DNA of 6,794 nucleotides from Pseudonocardia sp. (GTDB lineage Bacteria > Actinomycetota > Actinomycetes > Mycobacteriales > Pseudonocardiaceae). A model generated the notes under the pieces. The model searched no databases and was not told the DNA's origin. It saw only the letters and a list, made by a program, of their open reading frames with translations. A program made the translations under genes and the position numbers. Within the stretch, counting starts at the first letter, position 1. Every line of letters starts with the position of its first letter. The DNA is taken from positions 1 through 6,794 of the forward strand of contig JAKDLE010000158.1 in NCBI GenBank assembly GCA_030453005.1, written 5' to 3'. This document shows positions 1-5,930 of the stretch, piece by piece.

Positions 1-22
1 TCGGAGAAGAAGCTGATGTGGC

Positions 23-57
23 GGGGCCGGTCCCAGGACTCGCCCGGGACCGGCCCC
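23..57 (-). terminator. Hairpin terminator after the DUF932 gene
   Basis: A perfect 12-bp inverted repeat (GGGGCCGGTCCC at 23-34 and GGGACCGGCCCC at 46-57) encloses an 11-nt loop. It starts 20 nt beyond the stop codon of the leftward DUF932 gene. On the minus strand the hairpin is followed by a pyrimidine-rich run with several T residues but no clean U tract, which is common for actinobacterial terminators. The repeat is symmetrical, so it could also stop transcription arriving from the left. Positions 1-22 hold nothing I can identify. Confidence 0.75.
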
Positions 58-77
58 ACTTCGTGGTCGATGCGTGG

Positions 78-1226
78 CTAGGCGGCGTGGGCGGCGGCCA
101 GCGCCATCGCCCGCAGCCCGTGGCGCTCGAGGTCGTGCGCGGCGTCGGCGTCGGCGAGGGTCTGCGCGGCCGAGGTCACCGCGTGCAGGACACCGCCGCT
201 GGTGATGTCGGACCCGGAGATGAAGTGGGCCAGGATCGTCGCCTGCTGCTCGGTGGTGAATCGCAGCGCCTTCCCGACGTGCTCCAGCGTCGCGGCCGGG
301 TCGGTGATCGCGACCCCAGCGTCGCGGGTGATCTCCGCCAGCTTCGCCCGGACGTAGCCGTGGTCGAGGAACGTGGCCACGGCGTCGCGTGCCTGCTTGA
401 CGACCAGGTCGAGCACCGCGTCCTGGGTGTCGGCCGACCAGCGCACCACGCCGTCGGACAGTCGCCCGCCGAGGTGGACCTCGCGGACGGCGTCCTTGGT
501 GATGGTCATGCCGTTGTCGCAGACCTGGACGGTGAGCTGCGGGGTCAGCGAGAACGAGCCGTGTCCGGTCTCGGAGTTCGACACCACGAACCCTGCGAAC
601 ACCACCGGGTTGTCCGCGCCGCGCGCCCCGGTGAACGGGCTGCGGTACCCCGCGAGCAACTCGGGGGCGTACTCGGCCACCTGCGGGGCGCGAACCTTGA
701 CGTACATGCGGCGCTCGGTGAGGTCGCAGCTGGCGATGTCGACCGGAACGCCGGCGGTGCGGACGCCTTCGAGGGCGGCCATCAGGACGTCGAGGTTGTC
801 GACCATGCGGTAGGAGTCCGACAGGAACGCCCGCGCCACCCCCGTGCCGCCGTCCGGGTCGTGCAGCCCGCGGACCAGGAATCGGCGGTCCGGGTCGTCG
901 GCCAGCCAGGCGTTGACGTTGGCGTCGTAGAGGCCGGGCTGCTCGGCGCGCAACCGGCGCAAGTAGGGCAGCGGGATACCCAGCTTGTCTGCGATCCCGG
1001 CGTCGGCCGTCGCGGTCGGGCGCAGCACGGTCTCCCCCACCGTCACCCCGTCCGGGGTGAGGCGGGGTTCGCCGACCCCGATCAACCGCAGATTGCCGTT
1101 GTCGGCGCGGAGGTGTCGGGCGGGGGCGACGACGTCGAGCTTCGCTCCGTGCTGGGCTTGCAGCAGCGCGACCAGGTCAGCGACGGACGCGTTGCGCGTG
1201 GTCAGAACGGTGTCGGGCGTGGTCAT
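78..1226 (-). CDS. DUF932 domain-containing protein (phage/plasmid-like)
   Basis: This encodes a 382-residue protein that I assign to the DUF932 family, found mostly on plasmids, phages and integrative elements and of unknown biochemical role. The supporting motifs are RAFLSDSYRMVDNLDVL at about residues 132-148, the strand-rich middle with RRMYVKVRAP at 172-181, VFAGFVVSNSETG at 209-221, and the Cys-Asp-Asn-Gly-Met element at 236-240. A helical C-terminal third follows. There is no signal peptide or membrane segment, so it should be cytoplasmic. The ATG at 1226 was chosen because GGAG lies 5 nt upstream on the minus strand. An in-frame extension to 1595 exists, but its Arg/Pro/Gly-rich translation has no protein character. 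A strong hairpin follows the stop. The gene appears monocistronic in this window. The family call is from memory of conserved motifs, not from a search. Confidence 0.88.
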   Translation of the reverse strand: MTTPDTVLTTRNASVADLVALLQAQHGAKLDVVAPARHLRADNGNLRLIGVGEPRLTPDGVTVGETVLRPTATADAGIADKLGIPLPYLRRLRAEQPGLYDANVNAWLADDPDRRFLVRGLHDPDGGTGVARAFLSDSYRMVDNLDVLMAALEGVRTAGVPVDIASCDLTERRMYVKVRAPQVAEYAPELLAGYRSPFTGARGADNPVVFAGFVVSNSETGHGSFSLTPQLTVQVCDNGMTITKDAVREVHLGGRLSDGVVRWSADTQDAVLDLVVKQARDAVATFLDHGYVRAKLAEITRDAGVAITDPAATLEHVGKALRFTTEQQATILAHFISGSDITSGGVLHAVTSAAQTLADADAAHDLERHGLRAMALAAAHAA

Positions 1227-1277
1227 GACGACTCCAGGGGTTGCGGATGCGCCGCGCGAATCAGCACGGCGACCCCA

Positions 1278-1482
1278 CCCACCGGTGGGGCATTGCTGCA
1301 CGGCCCGGCGGCGAGGCGAGGGCGGAGGACCCACGTACTCGCTCGATCGACGCGGAACCGCCGTTCGCCCTTCGTCCACATCAGCCCCGCGGTGACCGGC
1401 GGTATCGCTCGCATCGGGCGGGTGATGTGGCCCTCCGCAGCGAGCGACGACGCCGGGCAAAGTCGCATGCCCCACCGGTGGG
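1278..1482. repeat. Inverted pair of 16-bp ATGCCCCACCGGTGGG sites
   Basis: The 16-mer ATGCCCCACCGGTGGG occurs exactly twice, in opposite orientations: on the minus strand at 1278-1293 and on the plus strand at 1467-1482. Each copy contains the 12-bp perfect palindrome CCCACCGGTGGG. The first copy lies about 50 bp upstream of the DUF932 start codon and the second lies before the gene remnant ending at 1667. Possible roles are a paired operator for a dimeric regulator or the ends of a small repeat element. I saw no convincing promoter hexamers next to either copy. The 1227-1511 stretch otherwise contains no gene I can support. Confidence 0.55.
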
Positions 1483-1511
1483 CGTCGTGGATGCCGCGAC
1501 GCCCAGGTTGA

Positions 1512-1667
1512 CGATCGAGTGCCGATCTGAGCGGCACCCAGAAGGACACCTTCCGCCGCCGGGTCCGCGACGCCCTCGCCGACACCGGGCAGCACAGCTG
1601 CGGCACCGTCGGCAAACCGGCGCGCCTCTACCCCAGGCGCGCCAACGATGAGCCAGACATGCGCTGA
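1512..1667 (+). pseudogene. Start-less remnant of a possible winged-helix protein
   Basis: This frame is open for about 51 codons, ends at TGA 1665-1667 and shows the GC-rich third-position bias of a real gene. However, it has no ATG, GTG or TTG near its beginning and is preceded by an in-frame stop at 1509-1511. The translation includes TFRRRVRDALADTG followed by CGTVGKPARLYP. The second part resembles the wing of small winged-helix DNA-binding proteins, where a Gly-x-x-Gly-Lys-Pro-Ala-Arg-Tyr-type tail is common. I read it as the C-terminal end of a truncated or frameshifted DNA-binding protein. A GTG at 1488 in a neighbouring frame would require one frameshift to join it. The family assignment is tentative. 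Confidence 0.4.
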
Positions 1668-1708
1668 TCCGCGACCCGCACCACACAGGGCCCGGCGGCG
1701 CGCCCGCT

Positions 1709-1736
1709 ACCCGGACGGGTGACGTCGCGTCCGGGT
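1709..1736 (+). terminator. Hairpin between the remnant and the lipoprotein gene
   Basis: A perfect 9-bp stem (ACCCGGACG at 1709-1717, CGTCCGGGT at 1728-1736) encloses a 10-nt loop containing GACGTC. It lies about 40 nt after the stop of the remnant and 36 nt before the preferred lipoprotein start. It could be the old terminator of the remnant gene or a 5' untranslated stem-loop of the lipoprotein mRNA. No T tract follows. Confidence 0.4.
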
Positions 1737-1772
1737 GCGCAACATCGCGTCGGCCCGGCACGACAAGCGGAT

Positions 1773-3041
1773 GTGCTCATTCCTCGGAACGGAGTCGTGC
1801 TCGCACTGACGGTCATCGGTCTAGTCGCCGGTTGCGCCTCTGCGCCGATCGACGACCGCTCCGCACGGCCCGTGGTCGGCTCGCCGGGGGCCGCGGCCCC
1901 TCCGTCGCTGAGCCCGTCCGGGCCACCAACTGTCGCAGCCAAGGCGGACCGACCGCCGGAGTCGGCTCCGACGCCGCCGGAGCCGACCGGCCGGATCTCG
2001 TTGATGACCTGCGACGGCGCCACGGTGACCGCCGTGGAGATCGACGCCGCGACCGGGGAGCTCAGCGCCGAGCACGTCTTCCCGCTGCACGGCGGGTTCA
2101 TCGACGGTTCCGATGTCCGCACCGACAGCTCCTACAACTGCTACGCCGACTCCCCGGTGCCACCCCAGGCCCTGCGCCGGACGTTCACCAGCGACTTCAC
2201 CCGGGTCGCGGCGACGACGGTGATCGGGTTCGACCTCGTCCAGTACGTCATATCCCTCGACACCGACGGCAATCCGGAGCAGCACGCCGTCTACGAGGGC
2301 GACCAGAGCGGTTGGGCCGATCCACCCCTGTTCGACGACGACGACGACCTGCAGTGGCGTCGCGACGTCCCGTTCGGTATCACCGACGGTGAGTACACCC
2401 CGGGACAGATCGAGATCTGGACCGCGGCAACCGGCGGCACTCCCCCGCTCACCGACAGCGCCCCCCGGCGCGGCCCCGACCGCCTCCGCCCCTACGTGCG
2501 CGGCGCGGACGGAGCCACCCGCGTCTGGCTCGGCGACAGCCTCAACCTCGACGACCTCGTCCCGGGCAACCCGGCCGTGGACGGCTGGCCCTCTCCCGGG
2601 GGCTCGTTCACCGCGTCCTGGACCTACTCGCAGGACGCCGCCCTGGTGTCAATCACGGACTCGGCCGGCCGATCGTCCGGGTACGACCACGTCGACTGCC
2701 TGCCGACAGCATGGCTCGACGACCACCGACTGCTGTGCACCGGCAGCCCCTTCAGCGACGCAGCTACCGGCGTCGGCATCCTCGAAGTCCGCGGGAACAG
2801 TGGCCCACCCACCGTCGAACCGGTGCCCGTCCGACAACCCGACGGTCTCCTCGGCGGCGGCGCGGCGTACGACGGCGAGCACCTCTACGACGCCGTTCCC
2901 GCACCCGAAGCCACCGCGGCAGCCGTGCTGGGCGGAACCCCCGACCAGCCGGTACTGCACATCATCGACATCGAGAGCGGCGAGGACCTCCGGCTCATAC
3001 CCTTGGCCCCCGGTCGATGGCGCGCCCTCGGCTGGGCGTGA
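1773..3041 (+). CDS. Secreted lipoprotein of unknown function
   Basis: This is a 422-residue extracytoplasmic protein anchored by a lipidated cysteine. From the GTG at 1773 the N-terminus is a short region with Arg5, a hydrophobic core (VVLALTVIGL, 8-17) and the lipobox Val-Ala-Gly-Cys with Cys21. A low-complexity Pro/Ala/Ser linker follows to about residue 73, typical of surface lipoproteins. The rest is strand-rich, with Cys80, Cys123, Cys309 and Cys322 as possible disulphides and an Asp5 run at 188-192. Segments such as TSDFTRVAATTV and DCLPTAWLDDHRLLC look like blades of a beta-propeller, but I cannot name a family. An in-frame GTG at 1719 would give 440 residues, yet it sits inside a hairpin loop and would bury the signal peptide behind an Arg-rich extension. 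GTG 1797 would leave no charged n-region. It ends 43 nt from the convergent glycosylase-like gene, with no clear shared terminator. Confidence 0.82.
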   Translation: MLIPRNGVVLALTVIGLVAGCASAPIDDRSARPVVGSPGAAAPPSLSPSGPPTVAAKADRPPESAPTPPEPTGRISLMTCDGATVTAVEIDAATGELSAEHVFPLHGGFIDGSDVRTDSSYNCYADSPVPPQALRRTFTSDFTRVAATTVIGFDLVQYVISLDTDGNPEQHAVYEGDQSGWADPPLFDDDDDLQWRRDVPFGITDGEYTPGQIEIWTAATGGTPPLTDSAPRRGPDRLRPYVRGADGATRVWLGDSLNLDDLVPGNPAVDGWPSPGGSFTASWTYSQDAALVSITDSAGRSSGYDHVDCLPTAWLDDHRLLCTGSPFSDAATGVGILEVRGNSGPPTVEPVPVRQPDGLLGGGAAYDGEHLYDAVPAPEATAAAVLGGTPDQPVLHIIDIESGEDLRLIPLAPGRWRALGWA

Positions 3042-3084
3042 GGCGACCACCGCAGAGCCCGGCGCACCGAGGACGAGCGACCGA

Positions 3085-3858
3085 TCAGCCGGACACGCGC
3101 TGATCCGCCGCCCACACCGCATGCCGGGCGACCCAGGCCGGGGTGCGGTTGCCGGGGTGGGTCAGCGGGATCCACTCCCGCCGTGAGCCACGGAGCACGA
3201 CCCCCCGCGGCCGCCCGTACTCACCGCCGGTCGTGAGGACGCACCGCTCGGCACCGGTGATCGCGGCCAGGACGTCGGCGGCCTCCTGCCCGAGCGTGAC
3301 GATGCGCGGAGCCTGGGAGCCACCCAGCTGCGCGAGCAGGGTCGACCGCTCCTCGACGACCGCGCGACGGACCAACTCCCGCGGTGGCGGTCGCGGCGGA
3401 AGCTGCGCCGGTGCGAGCCCGGTCCGCTCGGCGAACGGCTGATACACCGTCCGGATCCGTTCGCCCTGCGAACCGGCGCCGCCCTTCACGAAGTACGTCG
3501 GCAGGCAGTCGGTGAACAACGTCGCGGCCGGTGCGACCCCGAGCGGGTCCAGGACGTGCGCGACGACGTGCCGCCCGGAACCACCGTTACCGCCCGCGGC
3601 GCCGACGGTGCCCCAGGCGTCGCGCCATCCGACGGCGTCCTTCCAGATCTGACTCCGTTCGGCCGCATCGGCGCCGTCCCAGAACACGGTCGGCTCGTCG
3701 TCCACGGCCAACGCCCCGACCGTCGCCGAGCCGTCCGGCAGTGCCCACCTGACATGCAGCGCGCTCGGGTACACGCCCAGGACAGCGAGCTCAGCCAGCC
3801 CGTCAGGTTCCCGGGGCGGACGACGGGAGGCGACCCGACCGAACGGAAAGCGGCTCAC
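3085..3858 (-). CDS. Uracil-DNA-glycosylase-like protein
   Basis: This encodes a 257-residue cytoplasmic protein with the motif order of the uracil-DNA glycosylase superfamily. LGVYPSALHVRW at 27-38 sits where motif A (Gly-x-x-Pro-Gly/Ser) is expected. FTDCLPTYFVK at 115-125 resembles the Asp/Asn-containing middle motif. IVTLGQEAADVL at 186-197 matches the Val-x-Leu-Gly-x-x-Ala strand-helix. PLTHPGNRTPAW at 231-242 carries the His-Pro of motif B. Known members excise uracil or mismatched bases; whether this one is active is unknown, and the usual motif A catalytic residue is not obvious. The GTG start at 3858 overlaps the stop of the upstream 49-residue gene as GTGA, and no Shine-Dalgarno precedes it, so translation is probably coupled. 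A longer in-frame start at 3945 would overlap that gene and adds an Arg-rich tail. The superfamily call rests on motifs only. Confidence 0.75.
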   Translation of the reverse strand: MSRFPFGRVASRRPPREPDGLAELAVLGVYPSALHVRWALPDGSATVGALAVDDEPTVFWDGADAAERSQIWKDAVGWRDAWGTVGAAGGNGGSGRHVVAHVLDPLGVAPAATLFTDCLPTYFVKGGAGSQGERIRTVYQPFAERTGLAPAQLPPRPPPRELVRRAVVEERSTLLAQLGGSQAPRIVTLGQEAADVLAAITGAERCVLTTGGEYGRPRGVVLRGSRREWIPLTHPGNRTPAWVARHAVWAADQRVSG

Positions 3859-4004
3859 CGCACCACTGACAGGATCTCGGAGCCCATTGCACACTGCGCC
3901 TTGCCGTGGAGCGGAGCGATCGCGGCGACGTCGACCGACGAGCAATGGCGGACGGTGATCAGAGCCGAGTCGTCGAGAACCTCGTCGAGAAGGATGTGAG
4001 TCAT
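3855..4004 (-). CDS. 49-residue orphan protein coupled to the glycosylase-like gene
   Basis: This small gene has the best ribosome-binding site in the window: AGGAGGT 6 nt before ATG 4004. Its TGA at 3857-3855 overlaps the GTG of the next gene by 4 nt. The protein starts MTHILLDEVLDDSALITV, contains Cys21 and Cys38, and ends GSEILSVVR. It is mildly acidic at the N-terminus, with no signal peptide or membrane segment. I do not recognise a family. The strong RBS and tight coupling argue that it is expressed together with the glycosylase-like protein. It could be a partner subunit, an inhibitor, or mainly a leader ORF that sets translation of the downstream gene. In-frame sequence continues upstream to an ATG at 4238, but that would cross the intergenic region and the divergent gene. 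Confidence 0.75.
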   Translation of the reverse strand: MTHILLDEVLDDSALITVRHCSSVDVAAIAPLHGKAQCAMGSEILSVVR

Positions 4005-4010
4005 GTGCCG

Positions 4011-4017
4011 ACCTCCT
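4011..4017 (-). promoter_or_regulatory. Strong Shine-Dalgarno for the 49-residue gene
   Basis: AGGAGGT on the minus strand lies 6 nt from the ATG at 4004. It is an essentially perfect anti-16S match and fixes the start of this small gene. It is also the only visible RBS for the coupled glycosylase-like gene. Confidence 0.75.
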
Positions 4018-4065
4018 GTGGAGGAGCCCGCATCAGACCATCGCAGCTCGCCTGCCGCGCATCGA

Positions 4066-4083
4066 ATGACCCGATCGGATGAC
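4066..4083. promoter_or_regulatory. Candidate operator in the divergent intergenic region
   Basis: The palindrome CCGATCGG (4071-4078) is flanked on both sides by ATGAC in direct orientation. It sits near the middle of the 150 bp between the leftward 49-residue gene and the rightward HhH gene, where a shared regulator could act on both. Short palindromes like this are frequent by chance, so this is only a candidate. Confidence 0.2.
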
Positions 4084-4141
4084 GTAGGCGATGGGGGTTC
4101 ACGACGGAGTGATACGAAACCCGCCGCCGAAGCCGCCCTGG

Positions 4142-4147
4142 TACAAC
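4142..4147 (+). promoter_or_regulatory. Possible -10 element for a leaderless transcript
   Basis: TACAAC lies 7 nt before the ATG at 4155. In actinobacteria a TAnnnT-like -10 box at this distance places the transcription start on or next to the A of the start codon, giving a leaderless mRNA. No Shine-Dalgarno precedes this ATG, which fits. The last base deviates from the usual T, and I see no clear -35. Confidence 0.4.
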
Positions 4148-4154
4148 ATTCGGC

Positions 4155-4733
4155 ATGCGCGCTGAACCCGGCCCGATCGATGCCGCGTTCGTCGCGCGGT
4201 GGAGCGGTGAGTACCCGCTGAACCAGACCGAGCGTCACCTGCTCGACGTGATCGGCCCAGGCGTCGCCGAGCGAGGCTACTTCAGGCGCGACGACCTGAT
4301 TGCCGTCGGCCGATGGAAGAGTGCGCGGTCCCTGAGCCGCTTGAACGCCAACCCCGACGGCGACATCGAGGACATCACCCGGGCGGCCCTTGCCTCACCG
4401 GACCGGCTCAAGCACCGGCTCCTGCACCTGCTGCACGGAGTACGCACGCCCATGGCGAGTGCACTCCTGACCATCTGGGCCCCGGCCAGGTTCACTGTCA
4501 TCGACTTCCGGGCGATCGAGACCCTCCAGGCCTGCGGCGAGCTGACCGACCCGGACCCGCTCTACCAGCCCTACGTGGCGGTGTGCCGGACCATCTCCGA
4601 TCGCGTTGGCACGGACCTACGGACCCTCGACCGGGCTCTGTGGGCGTGGAGCAAGCAGCGCGGCGGATCGAGCGAGCCCACCGACGACGGAGCCGCTGAC
4701 ACCGTCGCTCTCGTGGCGACGATCGAGGACTGA
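4155..4733 (+). CDS. HhH-GPD-like (DNA glycosylase-fold) hypothetical protein
   Basis: This encodes a 192-residue, all-helical cytoplasmic protein. The central part reads LLHLLHGVRTPMASALLTIW at about 89-108, then FTVIDFRAIETL at 113-124. This is the layout of the helix-hairpin-helix plus Gly/Pro/Asp loop of DNA glycosylases such as Nth and AlkA: a Leu-x-Gly-Val hairpin, a small-residue helix, then a conserved Asp (here Asp117) after hydrophobic residues. The Lys usual in bifunctional glycosylases is absent from the hairpin, so lyase activity is not expected. DDLIAVGRWKSAR at 46-58 is a conserved-looking N-terminal helix, and LRTLDRALWAWSK at 155-167 closes the fold. The protein is shorter than Nth and has no Fe-S cysteine cluster. 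It diverges from the glycosylase-like pair and ends 29 nt from the convergent zinc-ribbon gene. The family call is inference from motifs. Confidence 0.72.
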   Translation: MRAEPGPIDAAFVARWSGEYPLNQTERHLLDVIGPGVAERGYFRRDDLIAVGRWKSARSLSRLNANPDGDIEDITRAALASPDRLKHRLLHLLHGVRTPMASALLTIWAPARFTVIDFRAIETLQACGELTDPDPLYQPYVAVCRTISDRVGTDLRTLDRALWAWSKQRGGSSEPTDDGAADTVALVATIED

Positions 4734-4762
4734 CCGGCCACAACGCCCGCGCTGCGGCGCAG

Positions 4763-5032
4763 TCACCGGTGTCGCCGCCCATCTTGATGTCCGTAGTCGC
4801 CCCGCCTGCGACGGCCGGTTGCCGAACGCAGGTGGCACCACCCGCACGCCGGGCACCGGTACCACCCCTTCTCCTTGCGGCCCGGGATCCGCCCACCGGT
4901 GGCGTCGTCGCGCCGGATGTGACGTGCTTCCCGCAGGGCGCGCTCGGCCGCGGCTTCGTCGGGATGCCCCCGCTTGCCCGACGAGCAGAACGGATCCGAG
5001 GGGTCGAGCAGGGTGCGTGCGTAGCGGGTCAT
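4763..5032 (-). CDS. Small zinc-ribbon-like hypothetical protein
   Basis: This encodes an 89-residue protein with Cys16, a charged Ala/Glu/Arg-rich helix at 24-41, and a Cys-rich knuckle YRCPACGWCHLRS at 58-70 (Cys60, Cys63, Cys66, His67). It ends in a basic tail (TGRRRRGDYGHQ). The pattern of one N-terminal Cys, a helix, then Tyr-x-Cys-x-x-Cys-Gly-Trp-x-His-Leu recurs in small hypothetical proteins of actinobacterial mobile elements and probably binds a single zinc ion, perhaps contacting nucleic acid. The ATG at 5032 overlaps the stop of the upstream gene as ATGA, so the two are co-translated. A much longer in-frame ORF reaches back to 5692, but it is the shadow of the upstream gene. Confidence 0.75.
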   Translation of the reverse strand: MTRYARTLLDPSDPFCSSGKRGHPDEAAAERALREARHIRRDDATGGRIPGRKEKGWYRCPACGWCHLRSATGRRRRGDYGHQDGRRHR

Positions 5033-5751
5033 CGACGTGGGCCTTCCGGGTCGTTGTGGTCGAGCTGTGCGGGATGCAGGCCGGACACCTGCAGGAAATC
5101 GGTCCAGCCGAGCCAGCTCTCCAACCCGTCGCGCAGACGCGCGACCTGGTCGAGGTCGAGCACCGCGAAGCCGGAGATCCGCTCCGGACGCGTCCGGACC
5201 GCGCAGAGCGCGAGTTCCGGGACGACGCCGCTCCCGGTCTGAGCCTTGACCAGCCCGGCCCCCGCCCTCGAGACGGGGCGGACGGCGGGCAGGGCCCGCT
5301 TCCAGGTGACGTCGGGGGACGCAGCGACGGTGCCAGTGGCCAGTCCGGTGGCCTCCAGCGGGTCGAGCACCTGCCGGGCGGCGCGCACCCACGCACCGAG
5401 GTCCTCCGCGATCCGCCGCACCTGCCCGGGGGTGAGCGGGAGCTGGACGATGTCGGCCGACCCGACGCCCCCGACGATGAGCAACAACCGCAGCCGATGA
5501 CGCCCCGGTGACATGTGGGCCATGACGATGCCGTCGTGGACCTCGTCGCGCAGCAGGGCGTACGTCGCGACCGTCCGCCCGTGCTGGCCCGGAGCGTGCA
5601 GCGGGTTCCCGCTTCCGGCGCATACCGTCCCGGGCGAGCTGCGGTGTCGGTGGAAGGTGCCGTCTACGCCGACTCCGTTGACCTTTCCGCATACCGCACA
5701 GAATCCCTGCGCGACAATTTGACGCTTATTCGAGTGGCCGCAAATAGACAT
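5029..5751 (-). CDS. Hypothetical protein with N-terminal Cys/His zinc-binding motif
   Basis: This encodes a 240-residue cytoplasmic protein of no family I can name. The N-terminus has Cys4, His6, then FCAVCGKV (Cys18, Cys21), DGTFHRHR (His34, His36) and GTVCAGSGNP (Cys44). This is a compact zinc-finger-like cluster seen at the ends of actinobacterial phage and plasmid proteins. Residues 83-106 are strand-rich, LTPGQVRRIAEDLGAWVRAARQVL at 106-129 is a helix, and a second strand-helix unit (ISGFAVLDLDQVARLRDGLESWL, 192-214) repeats this layout, suggesting two similar halves. The ATG at 5751 has AAGGG 8 nt upstream. The in-frame extension to 5874 is Arg/Pro-rich and unlikely. The first 30 codons are less GC-rich than the rest. 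It is translationally coupled by ATGA to the 89-residue zinc-ribbon gene. Confidence 0.78.
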   Translation of the reverse strand: MSICGHSNKRQIVAQGFCAVCGKVNGVGVDGTFHRHRSSPGTVCAGSGNPLHAPGQHGRTVATYALLRDEVHDGIVMAHMSPGRHRLRLLLIVGGVGSADIVQLPLTPGQVRRIAEDLGAWVRAARQVLDPLEATGLATGTVAASPDVTWKRALPAVRPVSRAGAGLVKAQTGSGVVPELALCAVRTRPERISGFAVLDLDQVARLRDGLESWLGWTDFLQVSGLHPAQLDHNDPEGPRR

Positions 5752-5871
5752 AGATTGGACCCTTTCGCGATTGGCAGTGGGTGGTGATCGAGGCCGGGCG
5801 ACCCCTGCCCGACGTGGACGGGAGAAGAGTAGGACGACCCTGCAGGGCTGGTCAACCACGGTTCGGGGTCG

Positions 5872-5897
5872 CACCGGCGCCCTCGTCGCCGCCGGTG
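5872..5897. repeat. Inverted repeat upstream of the zinc-finger operon
   Basis: CACCGGCG (5872-5879) and CGCCGGTG (5890-5897) form a perfect 8-bp stem with a 10-nt loop. It lies about 120 bp before the leftward start at 5751 and about 30 bp before the small rightward ORF at 5931. No T tract follows on either strand. It could be a regulatory stem-loop or a weak terminator; chance formation in GC-rich DNA is also possible. Confidence 0.25.
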
Positions 5898-5930
5898 ACG
5901 GTTCGACCGAAAGTGCACGGGAGATTCGCA

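Noticed and set aside
18..1511. 497-codon rightward ORF opposite the DUF932 gene
   Set aside because: Its translation is Gly/Arg/Val-rich with no domain, and it mirrors the third-position bias of the real leftward gene. It is an antisense shadow.
1227..1595. N-terminal extension of the DUF932 protein
   Set aside because: The added residues are low-complexity Arg/Pro/Gly and run through the paired palindromes, while ATG 1226 has a good RBS.
2389..3186. 265-codon rightward ORF overlapping the lipoprotein gene
   Set aside because: It is an out-of-frame Ser/Thr/Pro/Arg-rich shadow without an RBS. The lipoprotein frame has the signal peptide and sensible composition.
4754..4778. Hairpin GCGGCG/CGCCGC at the convergent junction
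   Set aside because: It has only a 6-bp stem with a 13-nt loop and no T tract, partly inside the zinc-ribbon gene. It is too weak to call a terminator.
4606..5511. 301-codon rightward ORF across the zinc-finger operon
   Set aside because: It lies opposite two genes with recognisable Cys/His motifs and overlaps the HhH gene out of frame. Its composition is shadow-like.
5854..5911. Short dyads AACCacGGTT and TTCGacCGAA as operators
   Set aside because: Dyads with 4-bp arms and 2-bp spacers are expected many times in a window of this size.
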